Positions 1 to 6,858 of a stretch of 14,866 nucleotides of DNA are shown here, one piece after another. The stretch spans positions 1 through 14,866 of the forward strand of contig CAAHDV010000090.1 in NCBI GenBank assembly GCA_900770535.1. The letters are read 5' to 3'. Within the stretch, counting starts at the first letter, position 1. Every line of letters begins with the position of its first letter. The notes under the pieces are model-generated. The model saw only the letters and a list, made by a program, of their open reading frames with translations. It was not told the DNA's origin and made no database searches. The translations under genes were made by a program, and so were the position numbers. The stretch comes from Lachnospiraceae bacterium. GTDB taxonomy: Bacteria > Bacillota > Clostridia > Lachnospirales > Lachnospiraceae.

Positions 1-944
1 CCGAGCATATGTTCTTCGAGGGCGACCGTATCGACGCATTCCGTGAGATGATCTGCTCCGATACCGTAGAAGAAAGAGAAGAAGCTCTGGAGAAGATCCT
101 TCCGTTGCAGCAGGGCGATTTCGAACAGCTCTACGAGGCTATGGAGGGCAACCCTGTAACCATCCGTTTCCTGGATCCGCCGTTACATGAGTTCGTTCCG
201 ACCGAGGAAGAGGACATCGAGAAACTGGCTAAGGCAAAAGGCAAGACCGTTGCAGAGATCAAGGCAATCTGCGAGTCCCTGCATGAGTTCAACCCGATGA
301 TGGGTCATCGTGGCTGCCGTCTGGCTGTTACCTATCCGGAAATCGCTGTTATGCAGACCAAGGCTGTCATCCGCGCAGCAATCAACGTAAAGAACGCTCA
401 TCCGGACTGGAACATCGTTCCGGAGATCATGATTCCGCTTATCGGCGATGTCAAAGAGTTAAAATACTGCAAGAAGACTGTTGTTGAGACTGCAGACGCA
501 GAGATCGCAGCAGCAGGTTCTGACCTGAAGTACCATGTAGGTACCATGATCGAGATCCCGAGAGCAGCCCTGACTGCAGACGAGATCGCAAAAGAAGCTG
601 ACTTCTTCTGCTTCGGTACCAACGACCTGACCCAGATGACCTTCGGCTTCTCCCGTGATGACGCAGGCAAGTTCTTAGGCGCTTACTACGATGCTAAGAT
701 CTACGAGAACGATCCGTTCGCAAAACTGGATCAGACTGGTGTCGGCAAACTCATGGAGATGGCTATCAAACTTGGTAAGGCAGCTAACCCGGATCTGCAC
801 ATTGGTATCTGCGGTGAGCACGGCGGAGATCCGTCTTCCGTAGAGTTCTGCAACAAGATTGGTCTGGACTATGTATCCTGCTCACCATACCGCGTTCCGA
901 TCGCAAGACTGGCCGCAGCACAGGCAGCAATCGCTCAGAAGTAA
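1..944 (+). CDS. ppdK: Pyruvate, phosphate dikinase, C-terminal part (5' end outside window)
   Basis: This enzyme interconverts pyruvate, ATP and phosphate with PEP, AMP and pyrophosphate in the cytoplasm; in anaerobes it often runs in a PPi-linked glycolysis. The reading frame is already open at base 3 (Glu-His before the first Met at 9), matching the T-E-H-M-F-F segment inside PPDK, so the Met at 9 is internal and not a start. About 313 residues of a family near 875 are present, covering the PEP/pyruvate-binding TIM barrel. Counting from the Met at 9, visible motifs are GTMIEIPRAAL (178-188), FCFGTNDLTQMTFGFSRDD (200-218) and GICGEHGGD (266-274) with the catalytic Cys at 268. All expected active-site residues look intact. 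A hairpin terminator follows the stop, so it ends its transcript. Family assignment is very secure; the missing N-terminal two thirds were not seen. Confidence 0.97.
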   Translation, partial: EHMFFEGDRIDAFREMICSDTVEEREEALEKILPLQQGDFEQLYEAMEGNPVTIRFLDPPLHEFVPTEEEDIEKLAKAKGKTVAEIKAICESLHEFNPMMGHRGCRLAVTYPEIAVMQTKAVIRAAINVKNAHPDWNIVPEIMIPLIGDVKELKYCKKTVVETADAEIAAAGSDLKYHVGTMIEIPRAALTADEIAKEADFFCFGTNDLTQMTFGFSRDDAGKFLGAYYDAKIYENDPFAKLDQTGVGKLMEMAIKLGKAANPDLHIGICGEHGGDPSSVEFCNKIGLDYVSCSPYRVPIARLAAAQAAIAQK

Positions 945-971
945 TTCAAAATAAAACAGAATAACATCTTT

Positions 972-1006
972 AAAGACCGCGTACGGAAAACTGTACGCGG
1001 TCTTTT
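972..1006 (+). terminator. Rho-independent terminator of ppdK
   Basis: A perfect 13-bp stem (972-984 with 993-1005) encloses an 8-nt loop and runs into a short T-rich stretch (TCTTTTC). It starts 28 nt after the ppdK stop codon. The T tract is short, so efficiency may be moderate. Confidence 0.88.
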
Positions 1007-1030
1007 CGGTATTACTAGTGGAAATGCAGA

Positions 1031-1079
1031 CAGTTTTATGTTAAACTGAATGTAACTGTGAGGGTACTGAACAGTTACA
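1031..1079. repeat. Two adjacent inverted repeats built from CAGTT/AACTG
   Basis: CAGTTT (1031-1036) pairs with AAACTG (1043-1048), and TGTAACTG (1051-1058) pairs with CAGTTACA (1072-1079) around a 13-nt spacer. The same five-base core thus occurs four times in 49 bp, in alternating orientation, between the ppdK terminator and the hpt start. It could be a regulator operator for the hpt/GGDEF unit, an RNA hairpin pair, or a dispersed intergenic element. No T tract follows, so it is not a terminator. Confidence 0.5.
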
Positions 1080-1096
1080 ACTAAATACAGATTCTG

Positions 1097-1126
1097 TTGT
1101 CTACGAAAACAGCAGTCACAAATAAT
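1097..1126 (+). promoter_or_regulatory. Possible promoter for the hpt operon
   Basis: TTGTCT (1097-1102) and AATAAT (1121-1126) are separated by 18 bp and lie 24 bp upstream of the hpt start. Each box departs from consensus and the spacing is at the long end, so this is a tentative call; an RBS-like AGAGGA follows at about 1136. Confidence 0.4.
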
Positions 1127-1149
1127 GAAATAAATCAGAGGAATGAATA

Positions 1150-1506
1150 ATGACTACAAAAGAGTGTTATGAAAAAATTGGTTCCAATTATGAGAGCGTA
1201 TTAAGCAGATTCGGCAATGAGGCGCTGGTGAAGCGTTTTGCGCTGAAGTTTTTAAAGGATCCGAGCTATGCGGAATTAAAAGAGGCTCTGGAGGCGCATG
1301 ACGCAGAGCGTGCGTTCCGCGCAGCCCACACCTTAAAGGGTGTCTGCTTAAACCTTGGCTTTGATCGCCTTTATGAGACCAGCGCGGCCCTCACCGAAGA
1401 TCTCAGAGGAAGAGATAGCAACGGCGGCGACCGGTTATTCCCGGAACTGACTGTGCGCTATGAGCAGTTAACAGAGGCAATTCGGGAGCTGGAAGCGGAG
1501 GCTTAA
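1150..1506 (+). CDS. Free-standing Hpt (histidine phosphotransfer) domain protein
   Basis: A 118-residue protein made of little more than one Hpt four-helix domain. Hpt proteins carry a phosphoryl group on a histidine between receiver domains of a multistep phosphorelay. The signature AHTLKGV lies at residues 59-65 with the phospho-acceptor His60 and the usual Lys63-Gly64, followed by a hydrophobic helix and an acidic C-terminal helix. The start is supported by an AGAGGA-type site just upstream. The next gene, seven bases downstream, encodes a REC domain, which is the obvious phosphate partner; its RBS lies inside the end of this gene, implying translational coupling. No histidine kinase is encoded in the window, so the phosphate source must be elsewhere or flow may run away from the receiver. 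Confidence 0.9.
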   Translation: MTTKECYEKIGSNYESVLSRFGNEALVKRFALKFLKDPSYAELKEALEAHDAERAFRAAHTLKGVCLNLGFDRLYETSAALTEDLRGRDSNGGDRLFPELTVRYEQLTEAIRELEAEA

Positions 1507-1513
1507 TCCATAC

Positions 1514-3487
1514 ATGAATTCATACGATAAACTGACGAGGCAGCAGGCCGAGGAACAGATGAATCTTTACCGCAAAGTGTTTACGGTGGTGCGTCTGCTG
1601 GATGCTGTGGATCTTCGTCTGACTGGAAACAATAAGACAAAAGAATATCAGATGGGAGAGCTGAACCATTGTCGTTGCTATGACTACTGGAAGAAGAGCC
1701 GGCCCTGTGAAAACTGTATTTCCAGAAAAGTTTATCAGGACCGGATACAGCGGACCAAACTGGAATATAAAGAAAATGATCTTTATGAAGTAACGTCCCG
1801 CTATGTGGAAGTGGATGGAAAGCCATGTGTCATGGAACTGGTGCGTCATATGGGCGACAACTGCCTCATTGACGCGGAGGGGCGGGATAAGCTTCAGAAC
1901 AAGCTGAACAGCTACCACGATGAACTCTACATTGATGCCCTGACCGGTGCTTACAACCGGCGCTACTATGAAGATAAGATCAAGACTTCGACTCAGAAGT
2001 GCGGCGTAGCCATGATTGACCTCGATGATTTCAAGCTCTACAACGATACCTGCGGTCACGATGCCGGGGACGCGGTACTGAAAACGCTGGTGCTGATGAT
2101 CCGAGACTGTGTGCGTGATGAAGACTCCCTGATCCGTTATGGCGGAGATGAATTTCTGCTCCTGATGCCGGAAATCAGCCAGAAGGAATTTGAAGAGCGG
2201 CTTGAAAAAGCAAAGCAGAAGATCAATGAGGCAGATGTTCCGGGCTATACGAACCTGCACCTTTCGGTCAGCGTTGGAGGTGTTTTGTCGGAGGCTTCGG
2301 AATCAGTGGAGGACGCGGCAACCCGGGCGGACAAGCTGATGTATCAGGCGAAAAACCGCAAAAACATGGTGGTGACAGCCGGAACGGAACAGGAAGCCGG
2401 CAAGCAGAGCCAGGAACTGGAAGATCAGGAAAACATCAAGCAGCAGATCCTGATTGTCGATGACTCCGAACTGAACCGGGAAATCCTGGCAGAGATGCTG
2501 CATTCGGACTTTCATATTCTGGAGGCAGAGAACGGGGAACAGTGTGTGACCATGCTGGAGCAGTACGGCACGGGAATTGCGCTGATCCTTCTGGATATCG
2601 TCATGCCGGGGATGAATGGCTTTGAAGTTCTGGAATCCATGACACGGAATCACTGGATTGAGGAGGTTCCGGTCATCATGATTTCCAGTGAGAACTCGGA
2701 GCCGTATATCCGGAAGGCCTATGAACTGGGCGTTTCTGACTATATCAACAGACCGTTTGATGCCAAGGTGGTGTTCCAGCGTGTGTTTAACACCATCAAG
2801 CTTTATGCAAAGCAGCGCCGCCTGATCCGGATGGTTACCAACCAGATTTACGAGAAAGAAAAGAACAGCCGTATTATGGTCGGCATTTTAAGCCAGATCA
2901 TGGAATTCCGTAACGGGGAGAGCGGTCTTCATGTATCCCATATCAACCGCCTGACCGCTCTTTTACTGGAACGTCTGGTGCAGAAGACAGGCCAGTACCA
3001 TTTGTCACGGTCTGACCGGGAATTGATCGCTACGGCTTCGGCTCTTCACGATATTGGAAAGATCGGCATTGATGAAAAGATTTTAAACAAGCCTGGAAAG
3101 CTGACACATCAGGAATTCGAGATCATGAAGACCCATACCGTGATCGGCGCATTCATGTTAAAGCAGCTGACGGCATACCAGAACGAACCGATTGTCAAGA
3201 TCGCGTACCAGATCTGCCGCTGGCATCATGAGCGCTATGACGGAAAGGGCTACCCGGATGGCTTAAAGGGAGAAGATATCCCGATTGCGGCACAGGTGGT
3301 TTCCATTGTTGATGTGTACGACGCGCTGGTGAGCCCGCGTGTATACAAGAAGGCATTCCCGCATGAGCAGGCCATGCAGATGATCATGAACGGAGAGTGT
3401 GGCGTATTCAATCCACTTCTCCTGGAATGTCTGGAGGAGATTCAGGATCAGATCCGTGCATATGATACGACTCCGCAGGAAAGCTGA
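1514..3487 (+). CDS. Bifunctional cyclic-di-GMP enzyme: Cys-rich sensor-like region, GGDEF, REC, HD-GYP
   Basis: A 657-residue soluble protein that should both make and break c-di-GMP. Residues 1-125 are PAS-like in position and contain Cys53, Cys55, Cys65 and Cys68 (C-x-C-x9-C-x2-C), a possible metal or redox site. The GGDEF domain (about 138-287) has an intact GGDEF at 210-214 and an RxxD inhibitory site at 201-204, exactly five residues upstream as in feedback-inhibited diguanylate cyclases. A receiver follows (about 311-432): acidic pair Asp316-Asp317, phospho-acceptor Asp361 in LLDIVMPGMNG, Ser391, but Arg413 where the invariant Lys normally sits. The HD-GYP phosphodiesterase (about 450-640) keeps Glu469, His473, His512-Asp513, Lys516, His541, His571-His572, GYP 579-581 and Asp600, the full ligand set of trinuclear HD-GYP enzymes. 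No membrane segment is seen. It follows the Hpt gene directly; GGAGG at 1497-1501 is its RBS. Domain calls are firm; the input signal is unknown. Confidence 0.93.
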   Translation: MNSYDKLTRQQAEEQMNLYRKVFTVVRLLDAVDLRLTGNNKTKEYQMGELNHCRCYDYWKKSRPCENCISRKVYQDRIQRTKLEYKENDLYEVTSRYVEVDGKPCVMELVRHMGDNCLIDAEGRDKLQNKLNSYHDELYIDALTGAYNRRYYEDKIKTSTQKCGVAMIDLDDFKLYNDTCGHDAGDAVLKTLVLMIRDCVRDEDSLIRYGGDEFLLLMPEISQKEFEERLEKAKQKINEADVPGYTNLHLSVSVGGVLSEASESVEDAATRADKLMYQAKNRKNMVVTAGTEQEAGKQSQELEDQENIKQQILIVDDSELNREILAEMLHSDFHILEAENGEQCVTMLEQYGTGIALILLDIVMPGMNGFEVLESMTRNHWIEEVPVIMISSENSEPYIRKAYELGVSDYINRPFDAKVVFQRVFNTIKLYAKQRRLIRMVTNQIYEKEKNSRIMVGILSQIMEFRNGESGLHVSHINRLTALLLERLVQKTGQYHLSRSDRELIATASALHDIGKIGIDEKILNKPGKLTHQEFEIMKTHTVIGAFMLKQLTAYQNEPIVKIAYQICRWHHERYDGKGYPDGLKGEDIPIAAQVVSIVDVYDALVSPRVYKKAFPHEQAMQMIMNGECGVFNPLLLECLEEIQDQIRAYDTTPQES

Positions 3488-3627
3488 GAAGAACATGGAA
3501 CGACGGTGTAAAAACATAGAATAAAACTGCATCAGATGCAGAATTCACACAAAACAGAATGTCAACTAAAAATATAATGACAGTTAACAATTGAAACCCG
3601 AATACCGCCGTATGCACACAGAAATCC

Positions 3628-3655
3628 GCGGTGGAAATACAAAATATGCGGTGGA
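3628..3655. repeat. Direct repeat GCGGTGGA, 20-bp period, upstream of yfcC promoter
   Basis: The octamer GCGGTGGA occurs at 3628-3635 and again at 3648-3655, 20 bp apart (about two helical turns), with the second copy ending 4 bp before the -35 box. Position and phasing suit a dimeric activator site, but no regulator gene is nearby. Confidence 0.45.
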
Positions 3656-3659
3656 TTCG

Positions 3660-3688
3660 TTTACAATTTCTTTACGGTATGTTATAAT
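3660..3688 (+). promoter_or_regulatory. Promoter of yfcC-MATE operon
   Basis: TTTACA (3660-3665) and TATAAT (3683-3688) are separated by 17 bp. Transcription should begin near 3695, giving a leader of about 45 nt before the start at 3740. Confidence 0.8.
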
Positions 3689-3739
3689 TTTTCGTTGCGA
3701 CACGTTAATTTTATCATTGAGAATGAAGAGGAACTACAA

Positions 3740-5251
3740 ATGGAAAAGAAAAAGAAGTTTCAGATGCCGCATACGTACATCATCATCTTTGGTGTAATTC
3801 TGTTTGCAGCAATCCTGACCATGTTTATCCCGCTGGGTAAATATGAGACAAAAGAAATCACCTACACCATGAACGGGGAAGAGAAGACCAGAACCGTTCT
3901 GGATCCGGACAGCTTTGAGTATGTCCTGGATGAGAATGGAAACAAGGTGACGAAAGTTGCGCCGCTCTTCGGTACAGAAGATTTCGGCGGTCAGGGTATT
4001 TTAAACTATGTATTTGAGGGTATGACAACCGGAACGAAAAATGGTACCGCAGTCGGTATCATCGCATTCATCCTGGTTGTAGGCGGATCCTTCGGTATCG
4101 TACTCAGAACAGGTGCCGTAGAGAGCGGAATCATGCGTGTCATCAGCATGACAAACGGCAAGGAGATTCTCCTGGTACCGATCCTCACCGTCCTGTTTTC
4201 CCTGGGCGGCGCAGTGTTCGGCATGGGCGAGGAGGCCATTCCGTTCGTTATGATTCTGGTGCCGATGTTCATCGCCATGGGCTATGACGCGGTAGTCGGC
4301 ATCATGTGCAGCTACGTGGCAACCCAGATCGGTTTCGGTACCTCCTGGCAGAACCCGTTCGGCCTGGCAGTGGCACAGGGTATCGCAGGAATCCCGGTTA
4401 TGTCCGGAGCCTGGTTCCGTATTCCGTTATGGATCATCTTTACTGCGCTGACCTGCGTATTCACCATGCGTTATGCCGCAAAGGTGAAAAAGAACCCGAA
4501 GATGTCTGTTGCATACGAGTCTGATCAGGAGTACCGTGAGGACTTCGCGAAGAATGGCAAAGAGGAGCTTCCGTTCACACTGGGACACAAGCTGGTTCTG
4601 CTGACCGTCGTAGCCTGCATGGTATGGACCATCTGGGGCGTTGTGGCTCAGGGCTACTACATTCCGGAGATCGCTTCCCAGTTCTTCGTTATGGGTCTTG
4701 TTTCCGGTATCATCGGTCTCATTTTCCACTTAAACGACATGCAGTTAAATGACATCCCGCGTGCCTTTGACCGCGGTGCTGCAGATCTTCTGGGCGCGGC
4801 TATGTGTGTCGGTATGGCACAGGGTATCATCATCATTCTGGGCGGAACCAGCGCAACCGATGGAACCGTACTGAACACCATTCTGTACACCATCAGCAAC
4901 GGCATGAAGAATTTCCCGCCGGTGATCTCTGCATGGCTGATGTATGTATTCCAGTCCGTATTCAACTTCTTTGTTGTATCCGGTTCCGGACAGGCAGCGC
5001 TGACCATGCCGATCATGGCACCGCTTGCAGACCTCGTAGGCGTAGAACGCCAGATTGCAGTCCTGTCTTACCAGCTTGGTGACGCCTTCACCAACTTTAT
5101 TGTTCCGACCAGCGGATGCCTGCTTGGCGCGCTGGCTGCAGCAAAGCTGGAGTGGGGACAGTGGGCAAAGTTCCAGATCAAGTTCCAGGCATTCCTGTTT
5201 GTGTTTGCGTCCATCGCAGTGGTGGTAGCTATGATGATCGGACTGTCTTGA
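3740..5251 (+). CDS. YfcC-family (C4-dicarboxylate anaerobic carrier-like) permease
   Basis: A 503-residue integral membrane transporter of the YfcC/DcuC-like ion transporter superfamily; family members are annotated as basic amino acid antiporters or dicarboxylate carriers, so the substrate is not settled by sequence alone. A Lys-rich N-terminus precedes a first membrane helix (about 12-32) and a large hydrophilic loop of about 65 residues (33-100), then roughly a dozen hydrophobic helices. Conserved-looking re-entrant motifs are GMGEEAIPF (161-169) and GFGTSWQNPF (198-207), with a related Gly/Ser-rich segment (VSGSGQAAL) in the second half. The frame is open to an ATG at 3695, but that sits at the predicted transcription start; ATG 3740 has AGAGGA at 3727-3732 and gives the usual family length. 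A MATE exporter gene follows 25 nt after the stop, so the two are probably co-transcribed. Confidence 0.9.
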   Translation: MEKKKKFQMPHTYIIIFGVILFAAILTMFIPLGKYETKEITYTMNGEEKTRTVLDPDSFEYVLDENGNKVTKVAPLFGTEDFGGQGILNYVFEGMTTGTKNGTAVGIIAFILVVGGSFGIVLRTGAVESGIMRVISMTNGKEILLVPILTVLFSLGGAVFGMGEEAIPFVMILVPMFIAMGYDAVVGIMCSYVATQIGFGTSWQNPFGLAVAQGIAGIPVMSGAWFRIPLWIIFTALTCVFTMRYAAKVKKNPKMSVAYESDQEYREDFAKNGKEELPFTLGHKLVLLTVVACMVWTIWGVVAQGYYIPEIASQFFVMGLVSGIIGLIFHLNDMQLNDIPRAFDRGAADLLGAAMCVGMAQGIIIILGGTSATDGTVLNTILYTISNGMKNFPPVISAWLMYVFQSVFNFFVVSGSGQAALTMPIMAPLADLVGVERQIAVLSYQLGDAFTNFIVPTSGCLLGALAAAKLEWGQWAKFQIKFQAFLFVFASIAVVVAMMIGLS

Positions 5252-5276
5252 TCAGAAAGTGCAGGAGTAATTCAGC

Positions 5277-6629
5277 ATGACAAATGATATGACACGGGGC
5301 AATCCCGTGCGCCTGATCCTGGCATTCATGATCCCAACGTATCTGGGAAATATTTTTCAGCAGTTTTACAATCTGGTGGATTCCGTGGTGGCCGGCCGCT
5401 ACATTGGCGTCAACGCGCTGGCGGCCATCGGAAGCACCACATCCCTGATCTTTCTGGTGACCGGATGGCTTCAGGGAATCACCAGTGGTTTTTCCATCAT
5501 GGTAGCCCAGAGCTTTGGCGCGAAGGACTACCAGCAGATGCGCCGCTATGTGGCCATGTCGGTGTATCTGTGCGTGGCCTTTGTTGTGGCCATGACTGCA
5601 GGGCTTATGATTTTTAATGTACCGATCCTCCGGCTCATGAACACGCCGGATGAGATCATTGGACAGACGGCAGCCTACATGGGGATTGTTTACGCAGGTC
5701 TCTGCGTGACGGCGGCTTACAATGCCTTTGCCGCAGTGCTGCGGGCACTGGGAGACGGGCGTTCTCCACTGTATTTCCTGATCATCTCCGCGGTGATCAA
5801 TGCAGGACTGGATGTGCTGTTTATTATGAAATTCCACATGGGCGTGGAGGGCTGCGCGTACGCGACGGTCATTGCCCAGGGAATTTCCGCACTGCTGTGT
5901 CTGGTTTACATCATTCTGAAGTTTGACATTTTAAAGCTGCAGAAGGAAGATTTTGAACCGGATGTTTCCATGATGCAGCGTCTTTTGTCCATTGGTGTAC
6001 CGATGGGACTGCAGTTTTCCATTACGGCCATCGGAACCATCATCGTGCAGAGTGCCATCAATGTGTTTGGCGCGGATTACATTGCGGGCTATGCGGCAGC
6101 CGGAAAGCTGCAGAACATGGTCAATACCATTTTCATTGCGTTTGGCGCGACGATCGCCACTTTTGTGGGACAGAACCGCGGCGCTGGACGGTTAGACCGG
6201 GTGCGCCAGGGTGTAAAAGATACTCAGATCATGATCCTGATTGCGGCAGCGTTTTCCTTTCTGATCATCCATTTCTTTGCAGGGAAGCTGACGCTGATCT
6301 TTGTGGACAGTTCCAAGACTGTGGTCATTGACGCGGCAAATCAGTACTTTAAAACTGTATCCTGGTGTTATCCGTTTCTGGGCAGCATCTTCCTTTACCG
6401 GAACGCGCTTCAGGGAATGGGATACGGACTGGTGCCGATGCTGGGCGGTGTGTTTGAACTGCTGGCAAGAGGTGCGGTGGTTGTGCTGGTACTGCATCTG
6501 GGCGGTGGCTTTGTGCAGACCTGTCTGTCTGACCCGGCGGCCTGGATCTCCGCTCTGATCCCGCTGATTCCATATTATATTTACAAAATGCGAAAGTACA
6601 CTTTACAGGAGTCAAAAAAAGTGCTATAG
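5277..6629 (+). CDS. MATE-family multidrug/metabolite efflux transporter
   Basis: A 450-residue polytopic membrane protein of the MATE family (Na+- or H+-coupled export of drugs or metabolites), predicted 12 helices. The N-terminus carries the hallmark segment MTRGNP (5-10) and then QQFYNLVDSVVAGR, matching the first helix region of NorM/DinF-like Firmicute MATE proteins; the pattern VPMGLQFSITAIGTI opens the second six-helix half near residue 241. Length and ends are normal. AGGAG at 5263-5267 supports ATG 5277; Met5 is a possible alternative start. The short gap after yfcC and the absence of a terminator point to one operon. The stop codon lies inside the -10 box of the next transcription unit. 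Substrate cannot be read from the sequence. Confidence 0.94.
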   Translation: MTNDMTRGNPVRLILAFMIPTYLGNIFQQFYNLVDSVVAGRYIGVNALAAIGSTTSLIFLVTGWLQGITSGFSIMVAQSFGAKDYQQMRRYVAMSVYLCVAFVVAMTAGLMIFNVPILRLMNTPDEIIGQTAAYMGIVYAGLCVTAAYNAFAAVLRALGDGRSPLYFLIISAVINAGLDVLFIMKFHMGVEGCAYATVIAQGISALLCLVYIILKFDILKLQKEDFEPDVSMMQRLLSIGVPMGLQFSITAIGTIIVQSAINVFGADYIAGYAAAGKLQNMVNTIFIAFGATIATFVGQNRGAGRLDRVRQGVKDTQIMILIAAAFSFLIIHFFAGKLTLIFVDSSKTVVIDAANQYFKTVSWCYPFLGSIFLYRNALQGMGYGLVPMLGGVFELLARGAVVVLVLHLGGGFVQTCLSDPAAWISALIPLIPYYIYKMRKYTLQESKKVL

Positions 6630-6630
6630 T
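6602..6630 (+). promoter_or_regulatory. Promoter of riboswitch-folT, overlapping the MATE stop codon
   Basis: TTTACA (6602-6607) and TATAGT (6625-6630) are separated by 17 bp, with an extended -10 TGC immediately before the -10 box. The MATE stop codon TAG (6627-6629) is part of the -10 box. The expected start near 6637 gives a leader of about 220 nt that contains the riboswitch. Confidence 0.75.
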
Positions 6631-6690
6631 AGCTCGCAACGGCAGCTGCGAAAGCGGTTTGAGCGTTATACCAAAAATAAAATAAAGAAA

Positions 6691-6800
6691 GCAGAGTAGG
6701 TCTGCGTGCGTCAAGTGCCAGCCGGACAGGGAGTTGCCGGCAGGACGAAGAAACTGGTGGGATACAGCAGTTTCGCGGTACGCGGACCGCATCCCGCTGC
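6691..6800 (+). ncRNA. Tetrahydrofolate (THF) riboswitch aptamer
   Basis: The sequence carries the THF riboswitch hallmarks in order: a GAGTAGG segment, a GCGTCAAGTG junction, a hairpin with loop GGGAGTTG, the ACGAAG junction, a variable hairpin, and the 3' block GCATCCCGCT. Pairings that can be drawn are P1 GCAG/CTGC (6691-6694 with 6797-6800), P2 of nine pairs (6699-6707 with 6780-6788), the P3 core GCCGG/CCGGC (6721-6725 with 6737-6741) and a GAAACTG/CAGTTTC arm (6750-6756 with 6767-6773). The long-range pseudoknot GGGA (6729-6732) with TCCC (6792-6795) is available. The downstream gene is a folate importer, as expected for this class. It should turn folT down when reduced folate is plentiful. 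Confidence 0.88.
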
Positions 6801-6812
6801 GAAGAGGATATC

Positions 6813-6858
6813 TTATCTCCTTTGTAGTAGAGAATTCTGCAAAGGAGGTAATTTTTTT
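6813..6858 (+). promoter_or_regulatory. folT expression platform: hairpin that buries the RBS and ends in seven Ts
   Basis: A 15-bp stem (6813-6827 with 6837-6851, two G-U pairs, 9-nt loop) contains the whole Shine-Dalgarno AAAGGAGG (6841-6848) in its 3' arm and is followed at once by T7 (6852-6858) and the ATG. It therefore has the form of both a translational sequester and an intrinsic terminator, 12 nt after the THF aptamer. Confidence 0.8.

Noticed and set aside
1520..2260. 246-codon open frame on the minus strand opposite the GGDEF region
   Set aside because: The plus-strand protein has dense domain motifs; the minus translation shows no domain and is a codon-bias shadow.
3527..3541. 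CTGCAT-CAG-ATGCAG hairpin after the GGDEF/HD-GYP gene as a terminator
   Set aside because: Only six pairs and no T tract on the plus strand; it may have structure but not a convincing terminator.
3695..3739. Longer YfcC start at ATG 3695
   Set aside because: It coincides with the predicted transcription start and has no RBS; ATG 3740 has AGAGGA and the hydrophobic N-terminus expected.
6706..6858. N-terminal extension of FolT from a GTG at 6706
   Set aside because: These codons are the THF riboswitch and RBS hairpin; ATG 6859 has an excellent Shine-Dalgarno and gives normal FolT length.
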